Origin: XBB1006 sp051877515 | GTDB lineage: Bacteria > Bacillota > Clostridia > Lachnospirales > Lachnospiraceae | Direction: 5' to 3' | Length of the DNA: 64,000 nucleotides | Assembly (NCBI GenBank): GCA_051877515.1 | Contig: JBJEIY010000045.1 | Coordinates: 16,139 to 80,138, forward strand | In this document: one piece after another, positions 35,102 through 43,980 of the stretch | Numbering within the stretch: position 1 is the first letter of the stretch | Layout of the letters: the number at the start of each line of letters is the position of its first letter | The notes under the pieces: model-generated | What the model was told of the DNA's origin: nothing | Database searches by the model: none | What the model saw: only the letters and a program-made list of their open reading frames with translations | Position numbers and translations under genes: made by a program

Positions 35102-36409
35102 ATGGCAGCAATTGATACGATCTATAATTACTATCTTAGTACTTATGGCGGCAGTACTGTAAACCGCTATGATACTCATAAGAAGAGTGAGCTGCGCTCT
35201 GTTTACAACCAAATGGTAAAAGTGAATAAAGAAGCCCCCCTATATAAGATCCTTGGGGTGCAGACCGGAGATGTATCAAGGTTCGCTATTGATATTAAGG
35301 AAAGTTCCATGAACCTGTCCAAGGCTGCCGCATCCTTAAGCGGTGAAGATAACAGGCTGGAAGGCGCTTTTAAGAAAAAAGTGGCTACCTCCTCTTCTCC
35401 TGACAAAGTATCGGTTACCTATGTAGGAAAGAATAGTGAGGAGGACGATCTCAACGATTCTTTCTCTCTGGAAGTACGCAGTCTTGCCAAGAGTCAGGTC
35501 AATATCGGACATTATCTGGACGGCAATGGTCATGACATCGCACCGGGACTTTATTCCTTTGATTTCGAAAACACCAGCACGGCTTATGAATTCCAGTACG
35601 GTGTTTCCGAAGGGGATACCAATTTAGATATACAGCAAAAGCTTGCCCGGCTGATCAATACAGCTAATGTGGGTGCTGTTGCTTCTATAGATACAGATGA
35701 GGAAGGCCGCAACAGTCTGATCATACAATCTAAGGAAACCGGACTATCGGAAACAGAGGATTTCCTGTTCCGCATCGTTCCTTCCATGGATTACAGTTCC
35801 CAGGCAGCGATGGATAAACTGGGTATTGATTATGTGGCCAGAGAAGCACAGAATTCGTCCTTCCTTTTAAATGGCACACCCCGTTCCTCTCTTTCCAACA
35901 CCTTTACCATTAATCAGGAATTCGAGGTTACTTTAAAGGGTGTCAGCGAAGAAGACAAGCCGGTTCAGATTGGCTTTGAGAACGATTTGGATGCCATTGC
36001 CAATAATGTGGGCACGCTGATCGACTCCTACAATCAAGCCATTGCCACAGCGGAAAAATACAACGATTCTTCGCAACATAATGCGAAGCTTCTGCACGAT
36101 ATTACCGCCGTATCCAGAAATTACCGGTCTGAGCTGGAATCCATCGGTCTTATGGTCCAGGAAAACGGCTCCATAGAAATCGATCGCGGGATTTTTGATG
36201 ATGCGGTCAATAACGATGAGCAGGATCAGGTCTTCCGTAAACTTACCAGTTTCAAGAATGCGTTGGCGGCTCGTGCATCCCAGATTTCCATTAATCCTAT
36301 CAACTATATGAATAAGGTAGTGGTAGCTTATAAGAATCCGGGAAGGGGATTCAATACCCCGTACTCCACCAGCATGTATGCCGGCATGATGTTAGACCGC
36401 TACTGTTAA
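35102..36409 (+). CDS. FliD-like (flagellar cap family) orphan protein
   Basis: 435 residues, no signal peptide or TM. The middle carries a flagellin hook IN-like motif (LDIQQKLARLINTANVGAVA, followed by SLIIQSKETG), and the overall pattern resembles FliD: beta-rich centre and helical ends. The C-terminus is peculiar (YKNPGRGFNTPY and SMYAGMMLDRYC). No other flagellar gene is nearby. It has a TATAAT at 35022 and a GGAGGGG site and ends in a terminator, so it is monocistronic. It may be a true cap-like protein placed away from the flagellar cluster, or a related protein with another use. Confidence 0.6.
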   Translation: MAAIDTIYNYYLSTYGGSTVNRYDTHKKSELRSVYNQMVKVNKEAPLYKILGVQTGDVSRFAIDIKESSMNLSKAAASLSGEDNRLEGAFKKKVATSSSPDKVSVTYVGKNSEEDDLNDSFSLEVRSLAKSQVNIGHYLDGNGHDIAPGLYSFDFENTSTAYEFQYGVSEGDTNLDIQQKLARLINTANVGAVASIDTDEEGRNSLIIQSKETGLSETEDFLFRIVPSMDYSSQAAMDKLGIDYVAREAQNSSFLLNGTPRSSLSNTFTINQEFEVTLKGVSEEDKPVQIGFENDLDAIANNVGTLIDSYNQAIATAEKYNDSSQHNAKLLHDITAVSRNYRSELESIGLMVQENGSIEIDRGIFDDAVNNDEQDQVFRKLTSFKNALAARASQISINPINYMNKVVVAYKNPGRGFNTPYSTSMYAGMMLDRYC

Positions 36410-36456
36410 ATCCTACAGACAGGATGAACCTGTAAACAGTTCTATTTATCATCAAG

Positions 36457-36487
36457 AAAGCCATGGGTATCAACCCATGGCTTTTAT
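36457..36487. terminator. bidirectional terminator
   Basis: AAAGCCATGGGT pairs with ACCCATGGCTTTT, between convergent genes. Confidence 0.88.
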
Positions 36488-36534
36488 GATATCTGAAATC
36501 TTATGAAATCTTTTCTCCTGGTCCTTCTCCCATG

Positions 36535-39372
36535 CTATAGAATCGTAACCTTCACCGATGTTTTATATCCGTTCTGACCATAGATGTAAATATAACAGGT
36601 TCCTTTCTTCTTTGCGGTAATGGTCCCGGAGGAAGAAACACCGGCCACTTCTACATCGCTGCTCTGATAACGGACATAGGATGTAAACTTCTTTAGTTTC
36701 TTCGTAGTTTTGTATGTTACCTTGAGTTTCTGGGTAGCACCCACATTCAGTACGATATTTTGCGGGCTTGCCTTAAAACTGATCTGGTTGGAATACTGTC
36801 CGCCCGAAGTCACAACATAAAGCTTATAGGAAGCGGAAATGGTAACCGGCTCATTCTCTTCTGTCCGGCATGCTTTCACATAGTACTTATATGAGGTTCC
36901 CTTCTTCAGATCCTTATCGGTATAAGAGGTAGTTGTAACCTCTGCCAGCTTCTTATAACTGCTGCCTGTTTTTGCACCATATATAATGTAGCTTTCCGCC
37001 TCATCCACAGCGTTCCAGGACAGTTTTATCTGGTTTTTCCCCGCGGAGCTTTTCACACGGAGAATGGTTCCGGACCGGTCTGTGGGCGATTTCGTCTGAT
37101 AACCCACTGCATAAGTGGACAAATGATCCGTTGGGATAATCAGGGATGACGTGGCTTCGTTATAAGAAGACTCCTGTAAAAAGGTGCTCCTTCCATTGTC
37201 ATCCGTATAGAGTGCCTTGATCTTCTCAATCTCTTCATAGCTTCCGGATTCACTTACTTCACCCTTGTCATTGACCCGTTGTCTGGTATAAGGAATGGTA
37301 AGGACAAGTCCTGCGCTGCTAAATTTCGTGATCTTACTGTCATCGTCCCTGACAATAGAGATATCAAATACCGGTCGGGCATTTTCACCGGTAGCATTCT
37401 CCAATATAATGGTCACTGTTCCTGCAGCCTGTTTCAAAATATCCGACAATGCAGAGGCATCCAAAGAGAGCTTCACATCCAGCATGTTAATGAGGAGTCT
37501 GGGAACTTCTGCGCTTACCAGTTTCTTCTGTACCTCATCAGTTAGTGTAACTCCGGTTTTTCTGGCCTTTAAATATTCGGTTCCGCTGATGGGATAAACA
37601 TTAACAGTCAGACTACGGTCTGCACTGGTTTCAATCGCGGTCTCCACATCTGCCATAGACAGTGTAACGCAGGCCGTATTAACATTTTCATCCAACACCG
37701 GTTTCAATGTAAGTACACCATTACTGTTTTCACTTAAGGAAAGAAAACGCTCATTGTAGCTTTGTTTGCAACGGCTGCAACGATAGGTCCGGGCACCGGA
37801 GGTATTGGAAGTGGGGCGGGCCGTAATGCTGGAAACATAGTTATGACCAAGCGGCTCTATGAGCTCTCCGTTTCCGATATAGGTATTGCAGACTTTGCAA
37901 TACCGGTCTCCCTGATATCCATACCCTGTACAGGTTGCGACCTTGCTGTAACGGTAGGTAAAGGAATTATGGTAGCAGCCTGACTTCTTTAAAATGATGG
38001 GTTTCTTGATATTCAAATAATTGTCTTTATCTTTTCCAACGTATTCCGCCGTTGCTACCACGGAATCTCCTTTTGCTTTAATCTCCTTTTTGGCATCTTC
38101 CGCATTCCAGACCCAGTTTTCCGGCAACATTACTTCCGAAACAGTCTGCACGCCAAATCCCACGCTCATATCCTTGGGCGTATTGGGAACATCAGAGATC
38201 TTATTTACCGTTACGGTAATGCTGTCTCTGTAGATATCATAATTCATGGTATCATAAGGCACGAAATAATATTCAAACTTAGTTTTTCCGCTATCTGCGA
38301 TAGTTGGTTTAATGGACTGATTCTCCCAGTAAAAAGTTCCGCTGCAGCTTGCCACACCACCTGAAAACTTCGCTTCTGCCAGAGTCTCTCCCACTGTGAT
38401 GGGTGTAATGTTAGGCTTCGTGGTCAGCTTTGGCGTTGCCTTATTCACTTTAATGGTCACCACCGCTGTCACTTCGTTATAGTTTTTGGAATCCGATGGC
38501 TTAAAAACACAGGCATAGCTGCTGACATTTACCGTAGCCACCTGGTTTGGATTCAAAAATTCCCATTTTCCGGAAACATTCACTGTCTTTCCTGCTTCCA
38601 CCCAGCTTCCGCCGGTACTCTTGATACTGATGCTGCTTAGCGTCTTGCCGGCATCATAAGTCATGTCAGCAACCACCGGCGTTGCCACGTTGGGGGTCGC
38701 TTTTACAATGTTCACAGTAGCTTTTCCCTTTACAGTCTTGTATTTTGCCGTATTGGTGGGAGTAAAAGTGTAAGCCAGGCCGGTATTTGCCACCTGAATA
38801 GCTTTGGTTCCCTTGTCATCCCAGGTAAGGGTACCGGCTACATTTGCTCCGGTTACCGGATCACTGAATGCTGTGGAATAACTGATATCATTGGAAGTAA
38901 CACCATAGGTATAAGAGGAAGAGGTAGTTACCTGACCGGTGGGCGTAAGCTGCCCGATGGTAACCTTAAGGGTTACCACATAGGTAGAATTCGCTCCATT
39001 CGCATCTATCAAAGTCAGGGTGATCTGCAGATTTTCCGTATTTCCCACTGCACCGGAGCCCACTTTGTAACTGAGCACTCCGCTGGCAGATACCAGCGTA
39101 TCTTCACTGGAATACTGAATTAATGCGGTATTCGTTCCGCTTGCGGAAACACTTCGTCCGGTTACTGTGGTTCCCGCAGGAAGGTTCAGCACCTCACTCA
39201 TGGTTCTTCCCTCTGAACCATCGGTCCAGAAAGTCTTCGTAATGGTAACGCTTGCAGCTTGGGCCACCAGCGCTGAGGTCGGCAATGGTAAGGATGTCAG
39301 AGTCAAAGCCAGAACCATCCAAACCGCTGTCAGTATTCTATTTCTGTTTTCTTTCCGTGTTCTACGTTTCAT
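36535..39372 (-). CDS. large secreted Ig-like/FN3 surface protein
   Basis: 945 residues with a signal peptide (basic RRTRKENR, hydrophobic core to about 35, likely cut after AQA). Beta-sandwich repeats with FTPTNTAKY, FKPSDSKNY and FVPYDTMNY signatures run from about 120 to 390. A Cys-rich segment (YCKVC, YRCSRC) with GHNY lies around 475-545. An FN3 module is at about 765-855 and a Big_2 module at the end (TKKLKKFTSYVRYQSSD). No LPXTG or TM anchor was seen, so it is secreted or non-covalently held. It is 36 bp after the glycosyltransferase, possibly the same operon. Confidence 0.75.
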   Translation of the reverse strand: MKRRTRKENRNRILTAVWMVLALTLTSLPLPTSALVAQAASVTITKTFWTDGSEGRTMSEVLNLPAGTTVTGRSVSASGTNTALIQYSSEDTLVSASGVLSYKVGSGAVGNTENLQITLTLIDANGANSTYVVTLKVTIGQLTPTGQVTTSSSYTYGVTSNDISYSTAFSDPVTGANVAGTLTWDDKGTKAIQVANTGLAYTFTPTNTAKYKTVKGKATVNIVKATPNVATPVVADMTYDAGKTLSSISIKSTGGSWVEAGKTVNVSGKWEFLNPNQVATVNVSSYACVFKPSDSKNYNEVTAVVTIKVNKATPKLTTKPNITPITVGETLAEAKFSGGVASCSGTFYWENQSIKPTIADSGKTKFEYYFVPYDTMNYDIYRDSITVTVNKISDVPNTPKDMSVGFGVQTVSEVMLPENWVWNAEDAKKEIKAKGDSVVATAEYVGKDKDNYLNIKKPIILKKSGCYHNSFTYRYSKVATCTGYGYQGDRYCKVCNTYIGNGELIEPLGHNYVSSITARPTSNTSGARTYRCSRCKQSYNERFLSLSENSNGVLTLKPVLDENVNTACVTLSMADVETAIETSADRSLTVNVYPISGTEYLKARKTGVTLTDEVQKKLVSAEVPRLLINMLDVKLSLDASALSDILKQAAGTVTIILENATGENARPVFDISIVRDDDSKITKFSSAGLVLTIPYTRQRVNDKGEVSESGSYEEIEKIKALYTDDNGRSTFLQESSYNEATSSLIIPTDHLSTYAVGYQTKSPTDRSGTILRVKSSAGKNQIKLSWNAVDEAESYIIYGAKTGSSYKKLAEVTTTSYTDKDLKKGTSYKYYVKACRTEENEPVTISASYKLYVVTSGGQYSNQISFKASPQNIVLNVGATQKLKVTYKTTKKLKKFTSYVRYQSSDVEVAGVSSSGTITAKKKGTCYIYIYGQNGYKTSVKVTIL

Positions 39373-39408
39373 CTGTGCAGCTCCTTTTCTCCTGCGTTAT
39401 ATAAAAGC

Positions 39409-40677
39409 TTAGCATTCCCGTTCTGCATGAACCAGGATGCTCTCTCCAATCTTCCTCCAGCTTAGGCCGGTAACATCGGTCTGTTTTGCTCCTGCTTTCC
39501 AATTCCCGATCTGGTCACGCAAGGCCTGTGTTAACCGGGCTTCGTAATCCGGAAGTCCCTCCGCTGCCGGTACACCGGGTTTTTCCATCCGGGGCAGCCT
39601 CACATAGGATATTTCCGCTTCCGGCAGTCTCTGCCCGATCCAGTCCGGCACACCTGTCCAATCTGCTGCCACCGCCAGACATCCACAAGCCATGGCTTCG
39701 ATCAGCGTCAGCGGTAATCCCTCGTAAAAGGAAGGCAATACAAAAATATCACAGGACCGGTACAACCCGGCCAGTTCCTCCTGCGCAAGCTTTCCTACAA
39801 ATCGGATCTCTAAATCGCCTGCGCCCTGTCTTCTATATATATCGGCCTGTTTCTCCAGGTCGTTCAGTTCTTTTTCATCACCGTTTCCTCCGGCCAGAAA
39901 CAACTTTACCGGTTGCTCTTTTGCCAGATCGGATACACTGCGAAGCAAGCTGCCCACACCTTTGGCCTGGGAAACCTTTCCTGCGAAGCATAACCGGACC
40001 GGTCGGTGATCCGAAGACCAGACCGGAATATCATCCGGCGTAAAAAAGAGTTCCTCATTATATCCGGCGCCCAGGATTTCCACCTTCTCTTCCGGAATGC
40101 CGAAGATATCCACAATTTCCTGCTTTTGTCCACTGTGCAGGGCAAAACAGCCGCTAAGGGAACAGATCTTATCCCGGATGAATTCTTTTCGTAACTCATT
40201 TTTCTGAAACTGCCGCAGGCAGGTGCTGTGACACAGTCCGTACACCGGGATGCTGTCCATACCCTCAAGACAAAGCTGCTCCACACATTCTACTGTTAAT
40301 GCCGTCACCAGATACAGGTGGTGACATAAAATGAGATCCGGACAAAATTCCCGGATGGCCGCCTTGACCCGCCGGGAAAAGGCCTCACAGAACTGTTGCT
40401 GCATATCCCGGGTCAGATCGCAGTACCGGGTATTATCATAGGGCATTACATCCGACATTCCCACCACCGGAAACGGCAGTTCTTCTGATTTAAAGTAAAC
40501 CGGGTAAAAAGCACAACCCTCCGGCAATGTAACTGTATCCGTGGCTTCCACTCCTGCGATCACAGCCTGCTCATGGCCTTCTTTGGCCCAGGCTTTCACC
40601 AGTTCCGTAAGATAGACACCGCTACCGGTACTATTGGGTTTTTGCGCGGTAATGCTTAAGATCCGTTTCTTCATCAT
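39409..40677 (-). CDS. glycosyltransferase family 4 (GT-B)
   Basis: 422 residues, Rossmann-type GT-B enzyme. The C-terminal donor half carries EGLPLTLIEAMACGCLAVA (near 325-343), the GT4 E-x7-E signature. The N-terminal half begins with a GSGVYLTELVKAWAKEGH acceptor-side motif. The acceptor and sugar donor cannot be named. It starts 6 bp after the Dabb gene and probably belongs to the operon HAD-Dabb-GT-surface protein. It may modify a cell-surface glycan or the secreted protein downstream (inference). Confidence 0.85.
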   Translation of the reverse strand: MMKKRILSITAQKPNSTGSGVYLTELVKAWAKEGHEQAVIAGVEATDTVTLPEGCAFYPVYFKSEELPFPVVGMSDVMPYDNTRYCDLTRDMQQQFCEAFSRRVKAAIREFCPDLILCHHLYLVTALTVECVEQLCLEGMDSIPVYGLCHSTCLRQFQKNELRKEFIRDKICSLSGCFALHSGQKQEIVDIFGIPEEKVEILGAGYNEELFFTPDDIPVWSSDHRPVRLCFAGKVSQAKGVGSLLRSVSDLAKEQPVKLFLAGGNGDEKELNDLEKQADIYRRQGAGDLEIRFVGKLAQEELAGLYRSCDIFVLPSFYEGLPLTLIEAMACGCLAVAADWTGVPDWIGQRLPEAEISYVRLPRMEKPGVPAAEGLPDYEARLTQALRDQIGNWKAGAKQTDVTGLSWRKIGESILVHAEREC

Positions 40678-40683
40678 ATCATC

Positions 40684-40986
40684 CTACACTTCATAATCCA
40701 GGCAGCTTCTGGTGGCGGTATAAGGTCTTACCTTCCCATCCGCCACTGCCACATGCTCCGGATGCACTGCATAGCCTTTTAAGCTGGCTTCATCCTCGAA
40801 GGTAGAATCTAACATCAGATCTGCATTGGAGCTGGACAGTCCGTTAATGTTCACACGGATATCCACAAGTCCCGGGATCTTTCCTTTCAGGGACTCCAAT
40901 CCCTCTTTGATCCCTGCCTTGATCTTTTCTTTTTCCTCTCCCTGATATTCTTCTTTAATGGTCCATAGAATTACATGTTTTACCAT
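40684..40986 (-). CDS. Dabb (stress-responsive A/B barrel) domain protein
   Basis: 100 residues, a single ferredoxin-like alpha/beta barrel domain starting MVKHVILWTIKEEYQ, with AVHPEHVAVADGKVRPY near the end, both typical of the Dabb family. Members form dimers; functions vary and the role here is unknown. The start is at 40986, with GGGAGG upstream; the longer frame from 41037 runs into the HAD gene. It is placed 38 bp after the HAD gene and 6 bp before the glycosyltransferase. Confidence 0.85.
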   Translation of the reverse strand: MVKHVILWTIKEEYQGEEKEKIKAGIKEGLESLKGKIPGLVDIRVNINGLSSSNADLMLDSTFEDEASLKGYAVHPEHVAVADGKVRPYTATRSCLDYEV

Positions 40987-41024
40987 ACTTGTATCCTCCC
41001 TGATCCTGAAATGATCTAAATTAA

Positions 41025-41753
41025 CTATTCCTGACAAACTTCCAGTTCTTCGATCAACTGAAGCAACCGGTCAAATCCTCCGTGGGGATATACCGAAATA
41101 TCCTTGTTTTTGCGGTTGATCATATGATCTGTCAGCAAAAATACATCCATTCCCAGCCCGGCTGCCACCATATCTTCTTCCACATTATTTCCTATCATAA
41201 TGCACTCCTGTGGTTTTAAATCCTGACGGGTTAAGATTTCTTTATAATACTCCGGGTTCGGCTTACAAAATCCAATGTTTTCATAGGTAGTGATCAGCTC
41301 AAATTCCTCTGGCTTAAGTCCCGCCCAGCCTATCCTGCTATGAGTTGCAAGCACCGGGAACAGGGGATTGGTTGCAAGGATCACCCGCAGCCCTTTCTGT
41401 CTGGCTAACCGGACCGCTTTGGCAGAGCGTTCATCAAAGCCGCAAGCGCTCTTGGATTTCTGAAATTCATTTCTGTAAAATTCTTCAAAAACAGGATAAT
41501 CCTCTCGTGCCTTTTCTCCGAAGAACTGCCCAAACCGTTCCCAGAAAGCCTCCTCATTGGTCTTACTGCCATCATTTCGAACCATGGCCTCTATACAGAT
41601 CCAGAGCCCCTCTATGAGCCTGTCCTTCTCGTATCCGTATGGCGCCATCTTTTCCGCCAATAATCCAAAATAAACCTTCGTAAATCTATCATTATCCATA
41701 GGCAGTAATGTGCCGTCCAGATCAAATAACAGAGCTTTCTTTTTCTTATTCAT
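41025..41753 (-). CDS. HAD-family hydrolase
   Basis: 242 residues, haloacid dehalogenase superfamily phosphatase. Motif I is LLFDLDGTLLP with the nucleophile Asp, motif II ILATNP, motif III Lys near FCKPNPEYYKE and motif IV IMIGNNVEEDMVAA. A helical cap lies between motifs I and II, as in YjjG- or GPH-type enzymes. The substrate is unknown. It is first in the operon; a possible extended -10 (TGTTATACT) lies at 41776-41784. Confidence 0.88.
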   Translation of the reverse strand: MNKKKKALLFDLDGTLLPMDNDRFTKVYFGLLAEKMAPYGYEKDRLIEGLWICIEAMVRNDGSKTNEEAFWERFGQFFGEKAREDYPVFEEFYRNEFQKSKSACGFDERSAKAVRLARQKGLRVILATNPLFPVLATHSRIGWAGLKPEEFELITTYENIGFCKPNPEYYKEILTRQDLKPQECIMIGNNVEEDMVAAGLGMDVFLLTDHMINRKNKDISVYPHGGFDRLLQLIEELEVCQE

Positions 41754-41829
41754 AGTTCCTCCTGCCTTCTCAATAAGTATAACAAATCTGTTCCGATTTT
41801 AAAACTCCCTGAAAAGGATTTTATATAAG

Positions 41830-41858
41830 GAAAACCGGCACTGAAAAGTGCCGGTGAA
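41830..41858 (-). terminator. terminator of the lysozyme gene
   Basis: CCGGCACT pairs with AGTGCCGG around TTTC, followed by TTTTCC on the minus strand. Confidence 0.85.
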
Positions 41859-41863
41859 ATCCG

Positions 41864-43870
41864 TTAATTAACTTTTACCGTTACAGAGGTGGCGTACAGG
41901 CCATAATAAGTTTTGCTGTTGTAGGTTTTGTATGCACGCACTCTGTATTTATAACTCTTGCCTGAGGTTAATCCTGTATCCTTATAGGTAAAGGTAGAGT
42001 TTCCTGTCACCGTTTTCAATAAAACCCATTTTTCATTGGCCTCATCATAACGGTACACCTTATAACCCGTTGCGCGTACTACCTTATCCCAGGTCAGGGT
42101 CACTGTTTTCTTGGAGGCAGAAGTTCCTGCCAGGTTCGCAACTTTGGCGGGTTTGGTGGTTCCTGCGGCCTCTGCTGAACGATATCCGTAAACCGTAGTT
42201 CCGCTGTATGTCTTATAAGCACATACCTTATACCGGTACTCTTTTGCTCCCAGCAGTTTGGTATCCGTATAGGTCAGGTTGGTGTTTCCTGTAATGGTTT
42301 TCACACATTTCCAGCTGTCCGTGGCGGTATCATAGCGGTATACTTTGTATCCGTCCGCCCGGGCAACCTTATTCCAGTTCAGGGTGATCTCTGTGGCACT
42401 GGTGGTAGTGGCCGCAAGCCCTTTTCCCTGAGCAGGACGGGTGGTATCCGTAAGAACTGCAGAATAGCTGCCCCAGTATTTCGTTCCTCCAATCGTCTTA
42501 TAAGCCCGTACCTTGAATTTATATTCCGTACAGGAAGTAAGTCCGCTTACCTTGTAGGAGGTAACTGCAGGATCCGTAATATCCCCGACTTTTTCGTACG
42601 CACCGGAGGTGGAATTATATTTATAGACTCTGTATCCGTCCGCATTTTCCACCGGATCAAATTGCAGGGTGATGCTGTTCGCCATTCTGGTCTGCAGCCT
42701 TAAATCCGCAACCTTCTCCGGTTTGGTACCTACCGTCAGGATATCCGAATAGGTTCCGTAATGGCGGGTTCCGCCAATGGTCCAGTAACAACGAACCTTG
42801 TATTTATACTCCGTTCCTGGTTCCAGACCGGTATCCTCATAGCAGGGTTCCTGTGTATCAGCCACCTTCTGGTAACTTTCCGTTTCCGGATTATAGCGAT
42901 ATACACGATAACCCATTGCATCGGAAGCGAAAGACCAGTCCAGGGATATGGAAGTCGCCGTCTGCCCTGTTGTAATGAAGTCTTCGGTTTTGATCGCCGT
43001 ATTCTTGTACCAGTAATTGCAATCCAGATTTCCGCTGTATCCGTCAACCCTTCCGGAACTGGTAAACTGCCAGAACTCGTAGGGATAAGTAATATCCGCA
43101 TAAGGCGTTGCCGTGGAAGAAGAAAGGGTGTTGCTGGTAGTGGTCTTATTATACCGTGCTAACCAGATGGGATAGCTTTTTGCCAGAGTTGCCGTATTTA
43201 AATAGGTCTTACACATGGTGTAGTTGGCATAGATCAGAGGCTGATATCCCGCCTCTTCAATTACCTCGCAAAATGCTGCGCAGATATTGGTCATCTGGGT
43301 TTTGGTAAGTTTTCCGGCAACCAACCGTCCACCGGTATAGAATTCATAGTCAAATACCACCGGCATGGTAATATTCCAGTTATTCTTTTTCAGAATATCC
43401 AGCACATAGTTGGCTTCCTCTCTCGCCTCTGCTGTTGTAATAGCCTGGGAAAAAATATAAACTCCTACGTTAATATTATTTGCCAGAGCTTTGGTAATAT
43501 GGTCATTGGCAGTGGTGTCCTCGCTTAAGGCTCCGCTGATGGAACCTCTTGCCGCCACCCGGACAAACGCAAAATCGATGCCGTCAGCATGGGCTTTTGC
43601 CCAGTCGATCTTAGAATTTCCACTGGAATCGCTCTGCCATTTGGAAACATCGATTCCCTTAAAAAGCTTGTAATTCTTCAGCGTATTGTTGTGATAGTAA
43701 GTGGATGTAACGGTTTTACCCTGAGAAGAGCTGTACACTTTGCTGGTGGTGGTAAATGAATTGGTTACCAGCATTTCCGCTGAGGTTGCTGCCGCTGCAT
43801 GTTCCACCGGCGTCAATGCCATCAGAACCGCCAACAGCAGGCACAACACTGATCGTAAAATTTTCTTCAT
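41864..43870 (-). CDS. secreted GH25 lysozyme with four FN3 modules
   Basis: 668 residues. The signal peptide (hydrophobic to about 22, cut near AAAA) is followed by a GH25 muramidase domain (about 70-285) with FKGIDVSKWQ, the catalytic acidic pair in PVVFDYEFY and YEFWQFTSSG. Four FN3 modules (about 305-395, 398-485, 490-578 and 580-668) each contain GYRVYRYN/GYKVYRYD and TEYKYKVRCY-like strands. It cleaves peptidoglycan, in cell wall turnover or against other bacteria. It has its own promoter region containing a 16-bp palindrome and its own terminator. Confidence 0.93.
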   Translation of the reverse strand: MKKILRSVLCLLLAVLMALTPVEHAAAATSAEMLVTNSFTTTSKVYSSSQGKTVTSTYYHNNTLKNYKLFKGIDVSKWQSDSSGNSKIDWAKAHADGIDFAFVRVAARGSISGALSEDTTANDHITKALANNINVGVYIFSQAITTAEAREEANYVLDILKKNNWNITMPVVFDYEFYTGGRLVAGKLTKTQMTNICAAFCEVIEEAGYQPLIYANYTMCKTYLNTATLAKSYPIWLARYNKTTTSNTLSSSTATPYADITYPYEFWQFTSSGRVDGYSGNLDCNYWYKNTAIKTEDFITTGQTATSISLDWSFASDAMGYRVYRYNPETESYQKVADTQEPCYEDTGLEPGTEYKYKVRCYWTIGGTRHYGTYSDILTVGTKPEKVADLRLQTRMANSITLQFDPVENADGYRVYKYNSTSGAYEKVGDITDPAVTSYKVSGLTSCTEYKFKVRAYKTIGGTKYWGSYSAVLTDTTRPAQGKGLAATTTSATEITLNWNKVARADGYKVYRYDTATDSWKCVKTITGNTNLTYTDTKLLGAKEYRYKVCAYKTYSGTTVYGYRSAEAAGTTKPAKVANLAGTSASKKTVTLTWDKVVRATGYKVYRYDEANEKWVLLKTVTGNSTFTYKDTGLTSGKSYKYRVRAYKTYNSKTYYGLYATSVTVKVN

Positions 43871-43936
43871 AGTATCCTAGTATCCTTTTCCCTGATTTCG
43901 CTTTCAAAAGCGTATCCGTTATGTCATCTTTTATAA

Positions 43937-43952
43937 GTCTAATGCATTAGAC
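43937..43952. promoter_or_regulatory. 16-bp perfect palindrome upstream of lysozyme gene
   Basis: GTCTAATGCATTAGAC is a perfect palindrome lying just downstream of a TTGACA (plus-strand 43960-43965) and next to TTATAAAA, i.e. in the promoter region of the lysozyme gene. It looks like an operator for a dimeric regulator. The regulator is not identified. Confidence 0.55.
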
Positions 43953-43980
43953 CTTTTCTTGTCAACCATTTTAGTCAAAA

